Assembly (NCBI GenBank): GCA_016932135.1 | Contig: JAFGDJ010000212.1 | Location: 1 to 52,612 of the forward strand | Length of the DNA stretch: 52,612 bases | DNA from: Spirochaetales bacterium | GTDB lineage: Bacteria; Spirochaetota; Spirochaetia; JAFGDJ01 | Reading direction: 5' to 3' | Shown: positions 45,738-52,612 of the stretch, one piece after another | Position numbering within the stretch: the first letter of the stretch is position 1 | Layout: the number at the start of each line of letters is the position of its first letter | Made by a program: the position numbers and the translations under genes | The notes under the pieces: generated by a model | Told to the model about the DNA's origin: nothing | Database searches by the model: none | Seen by the model: only the letters and a program-made list of their open reading frames with translations

Positions 45738-47069
45738 ATGAAAAGGTTTTTTCTTCTCGTCTGCTTTTTTTCTCTGGGAAGCCTGTCTTCGTTTTTAACG
45801 GCGGAGGATAAACCGGTTATCAATCGCAGAACCGTGCCTTCGGAAACAGCCCTGGGACATTCTCCCGTGCAGACTCACGCGGGACCGGTGATCCACTCTC
45901 TCAATCCCGGAGAGCGGGAGTTACTGTCCGCCTGGCTTTTAAAACTTCAGGAAGACGCCTACCTTGCCTGGATAGAACAGGCCTTAAGGCGGGGACAGCC
46001 CTACCGCTCCTTTATCCGGGCGACCGTCCGGGAATACGGGCTGCCGCCGGAGATCGAATTCCTTCCGGTACTTGAATCGGAGTTCAAAAGTTACGCCGTC
46101 AGCAGCTCCGGCGCCACCGGTTTATGGCAATTCATGACCAACAGTATTCGACCGTATAACATCCGGCTGAACGAATGGTCCGATGAACGCCGGGACTTCT
46201 GGAAAGCCACCCACGGAGCCCTGGCGAAACTGCGGGATAATTACAACGAGTTGGGGGACTGGCTTTTGGCCCTGGCGGCCTATAACTGCGGGATAAACCG
46301 CATGAAAAGCGCCCTGGAAAGAGCTCAAACCCGGGATTTCTGGGAGCTGGCCGAGGGGGGGTATCTTCCCCGGGAAACGGTTCAGTATATTCCCAAATTT
46401 CTCGCCGTGTGTCACCTGGCGGGTTACGCGGGCCGTTACGGCATCCCCCTGGACTGGACACCCGGGGTACGGTGGGAACGTATCCCCCTGGACCAGGCCG
46501 TGGATCTTTCCCTTCTGGCTGCGGAAGCCGGGGTTCCCAAGGACATCCTCTTAGCCGGGAACGCCGAGCTGCGGTACGGCATAACCCCTCCCGGCGACAG
46601 TGCCTATTTTCTGAAGGTTCCGGCGGAATATTCCGATGCTATAAAAGAGACCCTGGCACGGCAGGATATAAAACTGATGAAATTCTACCTGCATACCATA
46701 CGAACCGGAGACACCTATTACGCCCTGGCGAAACATTATGGAGTCAGTGTGGCCATGATTGAACGCTACAATCCGAAGCTTGATCCTCTTTTTCTTCGGG
46801 TGGGAGCCACCGTGGTGGTTCCGGCGCTGATCGAAACCGGTCCCTATATCGGAGAGTCCCCGGCCGAGTCCTTCTCCGGAGGAGCCTTTCAGGGGGTCTA
46901 CACGGTACAGCCCGGGGACAGCCTGTGGAGTATTTCCCGGCGTTACAATATCAGCCCGGAAGCCCTGGCCATGAATAACAATATCGGTCTTAACGGTACA
47001 CTCTACGCCGGCACGATAATCCAGGTACCGGGCCTAGAGGACCTGAAGGAGGCAGGGGTAGTTGATTAG
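45738..47069 (+). CDS. MltD-like lytic transglycosylase with two LysM domains, 443 aa
   Basis: Periplasmic peptidoglycan-cleaving enzyme. Signal peptide 1-22. SLT catalytic domain at about 95-260 with LPVLESEFKSYAVSSSGATGLWQF; Glu113 is the likely catalytic residue. Two LysM modules follow: YLHTIRTGDTYYALAKHYGVS (about 317-360) and VYTVQPGDSLWSISRRYNIS (about 388-435). Length and order match MltD. ATG at 45738 is chosen because AAAGGG precedes it and the signal peptide begins there. Confidence 0.92.
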   Translation: MKRFFLLVCFFSLGSLSSFLTAEDKPVINRRTVPSETALGHSPVQTHAGPVIHSLNPGERELLSAWLLKLQEDAYLAWIEQALRRGQPYRSFIRATVREYGLPPEIEFLPVLESEFKSYAVSSSGATGLWQFMTNSIRPYNIRLNEWSDERRDFWKATHGALAKLRDNYNELGDWLLALAAYNCGINRMKSALERAQTRDFWELAEGGYLPRETVQYIPKFLAVCHLAGYAGRYGIPLDWTPGVRWERIPLDQAVDLSLLAAEAGVPKDILLAGNAELRYGITPPGDSAYFLKVPAEYSDAIKETLARQDIKLMKFYLHTIRTGDTYYALAKHYGVSVAMIERYNPKLDPLFLRVGATVVVPALIETGPYIGESPAESFSGGAFQGVYTVQPGDSLWSISRRYNISPEALAMNNNIGLNGTLYAGTIIQVPGLEDLKEAGVVD

Positions 47070-47931
47070 AAAAATCATCCTCCTGACGGCGGTTCTTTTC
47101 TCATCGGGGCTTCTCTTTTCCTGGGATATCCGGTCCGAGCACACCGTGGACTGGTCCGCCAACGCTTTATACCTGGAAGCTACGGCATATCGGGAGTCGG
47201 GAGACCCTGCCCTGCCCTCGGCGAGAGGGTTGGCGGAGAAAGCCCTGGAGAGGGCCCTGCCGGAACTCCTGCTGAAGGCTTTATCCGATATTCCGGCGGA
47301 TTCCCAGGCGACCTTAGGGGAGCTTTCCAGAACCAATAAGGATGTCCTGGAATGGTACCAGTCACTTCACCAAAAGGTGTCCACCGGAACCGGGCATTTC
47401 ACCTCGGATCTGTCGGGTCTCACCGTCAGGTTCACTCTTACGCTGTGTCCCGACCTGATTACCCCCCTGATCGAACACCAGCGGTCTTATAAAAGCGAAT
47501 TACGCCTTGACTGGGAGCCCTCAGGTCCTTTTACCGGTATTATCATTTATATTCCCCGGGATCTGCCGGTTTTCAACACCTCCCGTACCGCAGCTCTGGA
47601 ACCCTGCCTGTTGCCGAAGATCTATGACCAGGAACTGAAGCTCTTAACCGCTCCCTATATGATAGATCCCGACGCCTTGCGTGCCTGGGGCGCGGTCCTG
47701 TATACCCACGACCTCAATGAAAAGAGCTACATCCATCGGATCGGCTATTATCCCATGCGCCTTGTCGCCCGGGGCGTTTTCGGCAGCAGACCGACCGATC
47801 CGGTTATTCCTCAGGAATGGGCGGATAAAATCCGTTCTTCCCGGGATCTGCAGCGCCTTATCACCCAGGGGAGGGTTGTTTTCGTTCTTCAGGAATCCCT
47901 GGATACCCCTGAAGCATCAACCGGGCCATAA
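47062..47931 (+). CDS. secreted protein, 289 aa, TTG start
   Basis: A signal peptide (IRKIILLTAVLFSSGLLFS) is followed by a soluble domain. The start TTG at 47062 overlaps the transglycosylase stop by 8 nt, and GGAGG lies about 10 nt upstream. The middle has an ARG-rich helix and strands (YKSELRLDW, FTGIIIYIPRDL). I do not recognise a family. Its 3' end overlaps the M20 peptidase gene by 71 nt on the opposite strand. Probably acts with the transglycosylase at the cell wall. Confidence 0.65.
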   Translation: MIRKIILLTAVLFSSGLLFSWDIRSEHTVDWSANALYLEATAYRESGDPALPSARGLAEKALERALPELLLKALSDIPADSQATLGELSRTNKDVLEWYQSLHQKVSTGTGHFTSDLSGLTVRFTLTLCPDLITPLIEHQRSYKSELRLDWEPSGPFTGIIIYIPRDLPVFNTSRTAALEPCLLPKIYDQELKLLTAPYMIDPDALRAWGAVLYTHDLNEKSYIHRIGYYPMRLVARGVFGSRPTDPVIPQEWADKIRSSRDLQRLITQGRVVFVLQESLDTPEASTGP

Positions 47932-49132
47932 TCCGGCAGTCCCCCAGCAAATTATCGATCTTGCAGTATTCGTTGGGCATATGGGCTGTCTCATCGATTC
48001 GTGACCAGACCACCGTTTCAAGATCGTAATTCCGCAGATAAGCCCCCACCGTCCCCCCGCCGATGCCGACAGGCCGGGCCTGAATACCGTACTCCTGTAA
48101 AATCACCTTTTTCATCACCTCGAGAAATCCGCTGTCTTCCGGTGTGGCTTTGGACTCCGTTCTTTGAACCTCGGAACGCCTGATTGTTACACCATAGTGC
48201 TTCTCGATTCTTTCCTGGATTTCATCCATGGATCGGAAGACCTCCGCCAGGGGAATCTCCGGCAAAATCCTCGAGTCCAGGTAAAAGACATCCTCTCCGG
48301 GGAGGGTGTTTATGTTGGGAACATTGGCTTCCTTTTTCGTCGGTACGAAGGTGGACCCCGGGGGATCGAAGAGGCTGTTTTGCTGCGGATACAGGTCTTT
48401 CAATTTTTCCAGGGCACACACCAGGGCTGAACCGGCGACAAAGGCGTTCACCCCCTGATCGGGCCGGGAGGCATGGCATTGTTTTCCCGATACACAAAAT
48501 TTCAGCCACAGGGTGCTTTTCTCGGCTATTTCCAGGGTGGCGCCTTCCGGATCGCCTCCGTCGGGTACCAGGACATAGTCCCGGGCGCCGAAAAGATTCT
48601 CCTTGGCCAGGAGGTACTGAATGCCGTAGACCGATCCGTTCTCTTCATCCGCCACAAACAGAAGCTTAACCGTGTCGGCGGGCATGATACCCGCCTCAAG
48701 CAGGGCTTTTACGGCAAAAATGGAGCAAACCATCCCCTGTTGATTATCCTCCACCCCCCGGCCGATCAGACGGTCGCTTTCCACCTTCAGCGTGAAGGGG
48801 TCACTCTTCCACAGCCCCTCTTCGCCGGGCGGAACGACGTCCAGATGGCTCATAATCCAGAAATTACGCTTGTCGGATCTCCCCGGCAGGGTTACCACCA
48901 GGCTCGGCCGTTTTCCCTCCGCGGCCCGGTCGTCCGGAGCGAAATACCATTCGGGTTCGGGAAAACCTTTTTCCCGCAGCCAGGAGGCCAGCTCCAGGGC
49001 TTTTTTCATCTCCCCTTCTCCCCCGGATTCTGGAGATAAGGCCGGCACGGCGGTGAGACGCCGCTGCAGATCTATCATATCGTCCAGGCTGTTCGAGATA
49101 GCCGAAAGAATTGTTTGTAACGTTTCGTCCAT
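47861..49132 (-). CDS. M20-family metallopeptidase (Sapep-like), 423 aa
   Basis: Zinc-dependent di- or aminopeptidase. Metal ligands by family: His96 and Asp98 (MSHLDVV), Asp129 (GRGVEDN), Glu163 and Glu164 (ADEENGS, the catalytic Glu and a ligand), the VPDGGD segment near 190-194, and a His near residue 393 (DETAHMPNE). A dimerisation lid lies between. AGGAGG precedes the ATG. It may recycle peptides. The 71-nt tail overlap with the opposite gene is long. Confidence 0.85.
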   Translation of the reverse strand: MDETLQTILSAISNSLDDMIDLQRRLTAVPALSPESGGEGEMKKALELASWLREKGFPEPEWYFAPDDRAAEGKRPSLVVTLPGRSDKRNFWIMSHLDVVPPGEEGLWKSDPFTLKVESDRLIGRGVEDNQQGMVCSIFAVKALLEAGIMPADTVKLLFVADEENGSVYGIQYLLAKENLFGARDYVLVPDGGDPEGATLEIAEKSTLWLKFCVSGKQCHASRPDQGVNAFVAGSALVCALEKLKDLYPQQNSLFDPPGSTFVPTKKEANVPNINTLPGEDVFYLDSRILPEIPLAEVFRSMDEIQERIEKHYGVTIRRSEVQRTESKATPEDSGFLEVMKKVILQEYGIQARPVGIGGGTVGAYLRNYDLETVVWSRIDETAHMPNEYCKIDNLLGDCRIMARLMLQGYPGIPEERKQPSPG

Positions 49133-49235
49133 GTGGTGCCTCCTGTCCTAGGTAATATCATAGTTCAGAATGATGGTAAACCTAGGAAGCCCTCCCATAG
49201 CGCCCTTTGACGGCCCTCCCGAAAGATACATAACC

Positions 49236-49270
49236 GGCGGGAAAACTTGACTTAATGAAGCTTTCCCGCC
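49236..49270. repeat. 35-nt palindrome across the SH3 lipoprotein promoter
   Basis: GGCGGGAAA-A-CTT ... AAG-C-TTTCCCGCC: 13-nt arms with one mismatch and a 9-nt centre. It covers the -35 box and spacer and reaches the -10 box, so it is a candidate operator. Confidence 0.6.
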
Positions 49271-49275
49271 ACAAT
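49247..49275 (+). promoter_or_regulatory. promoter of the SH3-domain lipoprotein gene
   Basis: TTGACT (49247-49252), 17 nt, CACAAT (49270-49275), embedded in the palindrome above. A GGAGG ribosome site precedes the ATG at 49292. Confidence 0.6.
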
Positions 49276-49291
49276 GACAGCGGAGGATACC

Positions 49292-50572
49292 ATGGGCAAA
49301 AAACGACTGATTCTCACAGGTGTATTTTTTTCCACCGTTCTTTCGCTCTTCATGGCCTGCGGACCCAAATCAATCGGTTACGGTGTGGTCCTCTGGTCGA
49401 CGGACGAAGAAATCCTCGCCTCAGGTTCCCTGGTTCCGGTGCTTGAGGAATCTACCCTGCGGGATGTCTATATTCTAAAGCTTGAAGATGACGATGAACT
49501 CTATGAAATATCCCGGTCCCGGGTGTCCTTGTTTACAAAAGAGAAAGAAGCCCGGATCTTTTTGGAGGAATACACCCCCTACAGTCATCTCTTCGGTAAG
49601 AATATGAAGGATGGCCTGGCTATTCGCGAATCGGCGGACGATGCCTCCGAGAGGGTGTATAAGCTCAGGGAAGGACAGATAGTAAAAATTACCGGCCGAA
49701 ACGATGAACGGCGAACCGTCGGCGATTATGAAGACTACTGGTATCGGGTCATGACGGAAGACGGTTTCTCCGGTTATGCCTTCGGACACCACCTGGATAT
49801 CTTCGACAGTACAAAAGGAACACCGGACAGGGAAATTCAAAGCAGGAATCCGAACCTTGAAGCCTTTCTCACCCGGATCTACCGCCCCGAATACTACAAA
49901 ACCATGATAGATGAAAACCGTATCGACCTGAGAAGGTTCACCCCCGACTACGGTATCTTTCCGAATCCTGAAGCAAAGAGGATCATCATTACTCTCCCTG
50001 CGAAAGAATACACCATTCAATACGAAAGCATAGAAACCACAGGAACCGAACGCTATATTTTTACCGGTTCCAACCTTCAGATAATCGCCAATAAAATGAA
50101 CAGTGTGATCCTCACCTACACCGAGGGCACGGAGACCCTGAACGAAACCTTTCATTATATCGAAGGTATCGAAGACCTTCGAACGGCGGAAGAGGAACGC
50201 CGGGCAACCCTCCTCCTGCGGTTCTCAGAGCTGGGACTTCTGCAAAGTGGAGCTTATGGAACCCTTCTTTTCCGAGAAGACGGCAGCTTTTCCTGGGAGG
50301 ACTACGACCGCCTGGTACCCGATATCATCCCGGAAAACGCCGGGAATGAGGGGGTCCTTGATTTCAACCGGTTTCCGGCTAAAGAGCTGACAGGGCTGTA
50401 TGAAGGTGTTATTACCTTTCGCTTCAAAGGGTCATCCGGTGAGGGTTTGAGTTTTCTCTATTCCATCACCGGGGAGGGGCTGCGCCTGGTCTACGCGCCG
50501 CAAGCCGATATACGAGATGGCCTGGTGGTAAGAGAGAACCCCTCTCCCATCGTTTTGTTTTTCTCGTTTTAA
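49292..50572 (+). CDS. lipoprotein with SH3-like domain, 426 aa
   Basis: The signal peptide ends in a lipobox (FMAC, Cys24). A bacterial SH3 domain follows near 110-160 (GLAIRESADDASERVYKLREGQIVKI, with a GFSGYAFGHHLDIF strand). The C-terminal part, about 220-426, is beta-rich and unrecognised. ATG at 49292 has GGAGG 7 nt upstream. SH3-type lipoproteins often bind cell-wall peptides. The promoter palindrome suggests it is regulated. Confidence 0.75.
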   Translation: MGKKRLILTGVFFSTVLSLFMACGPKSIGYGVVLWSTDEEILASGSLVPVLEESTLRDVYILKLEDDDELYEISRSRVSLFTKEKEARIFLEEYTPYSHLFGKNMKDGLAIRESADDASERVYKLREGQIVKITGRNDERRTVGDYEDYWYRVMTEDGFSGYAFGHHLDIFDSTKGTPDREIQSRNPNLEAFLTRIYRPEYYKTMIDENRIDLRRFTPDYGIFPNPEAKRIIITLPAKEYTIQYESIETTGTERYIFTGSNLQIIANKMNSVILTYTEGTETLNETFHYIEGIEDLRTAEEERRATLLLRFSELGLLQSGAYGTLLFREDGSFSWEDYDRLVPDIIPENAGNEGVLDFNRFPAKELTGLYEGVITFRFKGSSGEGLSFLYSITGEGLRLVYAPQADIRDGLVVRENPSPIVLFFSF

Positions 50573-50594
50573 TAGGATTTATTGGTTTCCACCT

Positions 50595-52544
50595 ATGTCT
50601 TTAGTACAGGTTCACAACGTTTCTTTAGCCTTTGGCGAACGAAGAATCCTCGATGCTGTCAGCTGTAATATCGACGAAGGAGCCCGGATCGCCCTCTCCG
50701 GCGATAACGGCAGCGGCAAGTCCACCTTTCTCAAGATCATCGCCGGAATCCTGCAGCCCGATGAAGGCCGGATTCTGACAGCCAAGCATCTCCGGGTATC
50801 GTACCTGCCCCAATCAACGGCGATCATGCAAAGCACCACCGTCATGGAGGAGGTCGACCGGGCGTATGATTGGATACGGCCCCTGGAAAGGGAGAAGACA
50901 GAACTGGAACACAGCCTGGCCGACCCGACTCTCCGGGCGGAAGAAGCGGCCCGCCGGGTTGAACGTAGGCATGACCTGGAAGAAAAACTCCTGCAAAGCG
51001 GTTATTACTACCGCGAAAGCCAGGTGTCCAAGGTCTTAACGGGCTTAGGCTTCCGGGAAAAGGACTTTCACACCAGGCTGGAACAACTTTCCGGGGGCTG
51101 GAAAATGCGGGTTTCCCTGGCAAAAGTGCTGCTTGAACATCCCGACCTGCTTCTCCTGGATGAACCGACCAATTATCTCGACCTGGAAGCCCGGGGGTGG
51201 CTTGAATCTTTCCTCTCCGATTACTCCGGAGCGGTTATCCTGGTCTCTCACGATCGATATTTCCTCGATGTCACCGTAAACCGCATAGCCGAAATTTTTC
51301 TAGGTTCCTTAAAGATCTATCACGGGAATTACAGTACCTATCAGAAACAACGAACCGCAGAACTGGCCGAGCTGACCGAGGCGTATCACCGGCAGGTAAA
51401 GGAAATCCAAAAAATAGAAGATTTTATTTCACGCTTCCGATACAACGCCTCCAAGGCCTCCCTGGTGCAGAGCAGAATCCGTTTCCTGGAAAAACTCGAA
51501 CGCCTTGAGATACCCGATAATTTAAAACGGATTCAGGTGAAGTTTCCCCCGGCCCCTCCTTCGGGAAACCGGGTTCTGCTGGTGGAAAACCTCAACAAAT
51601 GTTACGGGGAGATCCGGGTAATTAAAAACCTCAACCTGGAACTCACCCGGGGGGACCGCCTGGCCCTGGTGGGGATGAACGGTGCCGGAAAATCTACCCT
51701 GATGAGAATCCTCGCCGGGCTGGATACCGATAGAACGGGAAACCTGATCCTGGGAACAGGGGTGCGCATGGGCTACTATTCCCAGGACTCGGCGGATGTT
51801 CTCACCGGTTCTTCTACGGTGCTGGAGGAAGCCGAAACCTTATCAACCCATATGACGGATCAGGAACTCCGAAACCTCCTGGGAGCTTTTCTTTTTCGGG
51901 GTGAAGATATCCATAAGAGCCTGCAGGTGTTAAGCGGCGGAGAAAAGTCCCGCTTGGCCTTGTTAAAACTCCTTCTTTCCCCGGTTAACCTCCTGCTGCT
52001 GGATGAACCGACCAATCACCTGGATATGCGGTCCAAGGAAGTTCTCTTGAATGCCCTGAAACAATATGACGGCACCCTGGTCTTTGTTGCCCATGACCGA
52101 AGCTTTATCGAGGAGCTCTCCGGCAGGGTCCTGGACCTGGAGGGGGATGAACCGGTGTATTACTTCGGGGGGTACGATTATTACCTTTACCGAAAGGGGC
52201 AGGAAACCTCCTCTCAGAAGGATGAAAACTCTTCCAAACCCGAGATCACCGCGGCGGGAAAACAGGACCGGCTCGCGGAAAAGGATCGGAAGCGGCTGAT
52301 ACGAAAACTTCGACGACGAGAAGAGGAGATTATGGAACAATTGGCGGCGCTGGAAGAAGAATACACCAGGCTGGAAGGAGACCTGGCGCTACCGGAAAAC
52401 TACACCGACGGCGAGCGGGTAAAAAAACTCAAGGAAGCCCTGACAGTCAACCGGAAAAGCCAGGAAGCCCTCCATGGAGAATGGGAAACGGTGGATGGGG
52501 AACTGGCGGATCTAGGAGCCTCGGAGGAAGAGATCCCCTTTTAA
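50595..52544 (+). CDS. ABC-F family ATPase (Uup/EttA-like), 649 aa
   Basis: Cytoplasmic protein of the ABC-F group, which act on ribosomes or, for Uup, also at DNA and replication. Two ABC domains (Walker A GDNGSGKST near 36-44 and GMNGAGKST near 361-369; signatures LSGGWKMR and LSGGEKSR; Walker B LLLDEPTNYLD and LLLDEPTNHLD) flank a linker near 245-310. A C-terminal coiled coil (about 565-645) is of the Uup type. No membrane segments, so it is not a transporter. Follows the SH3 lipoprotein by 22 nt. Confidence 0.9.
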   Translation: MSLVQVHNVSLAFGERRILDAVSCNIDEGARIALSGDNGSGKSTFLKIIAGILQPDEGRILTAKHLRVSYLPQSTAIMQSTTVMEEVDRAYDWIRPLEREKTELEHSLADPTLRAEEAARRVERRHDLEEKLLQSGYYYRESQVSKVLTGLGFREKDFHTRLEQLSGGWKMRVSLAKVLLEHPDLLLLDEPTNYLDLEARGWLESFLSDYSGAVILVSHDRYFLDVTVNRIAEIFLGSLKIYHGNYSTYQKQRTAELAELTEAYHRQVKEIQKIEDFISRFRYNASKASLVQSRIRFLEKLERLEIPDNLKRIQVKFPPAPPSGNRVLLVENLNKCYGEIRVIKNLNLELTRGDRLALVGMNGAGKSTLMRILAGLDTDRTGNLILGTGVRMGYYSQDSADVLTGSSTVLEEAETLSTHMTDQELRNLLGAFLFRGEDIHKSLQVLSGGEKSRLALLKLLLSPVNLLLLDEPTNHLDMRSKEVLLNALKQYDGTLVFVAHDRSFIEELSGRVLDLEGDEPVYYFGGYDYYLYRKGQETSSQKDENSSKPEITAAGKQDRLAEKDRKRLIRKLRRREEEIMEQLAALEEEYTRLEGDLALPENYTDGERVKKLKEALTVNRKSQEALHGEWETVDGELADLGASEEEIPF

Positions 52545-52612
52545 GGGCGATCTTCTTTGATGGCCACACCCTCGATATAAAAATCGATTACTCCCGACAC
52601 CACGAAAATGGA
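52541..52612 (-). CDS. C-terminal end of an unknown protein
   Basis: The last 23 codons of a leftward gene; it runs off the right edge. The residues read SIFVVSGVIDFYIEGVAIKE then DRP. The pattern could be the tail of a TetR-family regulator, but this is too short to be sure. Its stop overlaps the ABC-F stop by 4 nt, tail to tail. Confidence 0.4.
   Translation of the reverse strand, partial: SIFVVSGVIDFYIEGVAIKEDRP

Overview
The window reads as ordinary chromosome from a diderm spirochaete of the Spirochaetales type, GC-rich (estimated by eye at just over half G+C). This assignment is an inference. It rests on a eukaryotic-type hexokinase, a bacterial XPB/Rad25 helicase with a partner gene, a run of LPP20-type lipoproteins, many lipobox proteins, a long PRPP synthetase-like protein, a split anaerobic ribonucleotide reductase, and NrdR and IlvY control as in other bacteria. 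I see no rRNA, tRNA, CRISPR array, insertion sequence or prophage. Gene density is very high, with many 1 to 13 nt overlaps.

Layout. 1-3359: three LPP20-family lipoproteins, a small unknown gene and the start of a queuosine-precursor transporter, all leftward. 3452-6800: a CxxC-less HMA-like small protein, a THEP1-type NTPase, then mobB-bioY-bioM-bioN (biotin ECF transporter). 6791-8555: phosphatidylserine synthase, phosphatidylserine decarboxylase and a small conserved protein. 8653-12034: a cardiolipin synthase-like phospholipase D protein and FtsH. 12096-14539: divergent ilvY/ilvC with LysR operators. 14583-18504: a periplasmic pseudo-transglutaminase-like protein, a GT-A type glycosyltransferase, PspC and a LiaF-like protein. 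18625-22622: nrdR-nrdD-(glycyl radical/redoxin subunit)-nrdG under tandem NrdR boxes. 22706-26673: a REC-PAS-GGDEF-EAL protein, hexokinase and a DUF2148 Fe-S protein. 26779-30946: aroK-aroC, a GT4 glycosyltransferase and a PRPP synthetase-like protein. 31066-36421: ZupT, a GltS-like symporter and a second ECF transporter. 36532-40305: XPB and its partner. 40302-47931: aroDE and envelope or TPR lipoproteins, including a LysM lytic transglycosylase. 47861-52612: an M20 peptidase, an SH3 lipoprotein, an ABC-F ATPase and the end of one further gene.

The most notable feature is the class III ribonucleotide reductase. nrdD stops just after its metal-binding cysteines and lacks the glycyl-radical loop. 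That loop is encoded by the next, overlapping gene, where it is fused to a thioredoxin-like domain with a CPNC motif. Each half carries a charged, coiled-coil-like helix at the break. If real, one small subunit would bring both the radical and the reducing thiols to the barrel.

Other points: several genes have near-consensus promoters whose -10 box ends only 6 to 8 nt before the ATG with no Shine-Dalgarno sequence, suggesting leaderless mRNAs. The dehydroquinate dehydratase half of AroDE has lost both catalytic residues. A 35-nt palindrome covers the promoter of the SH3 lipoprotein.
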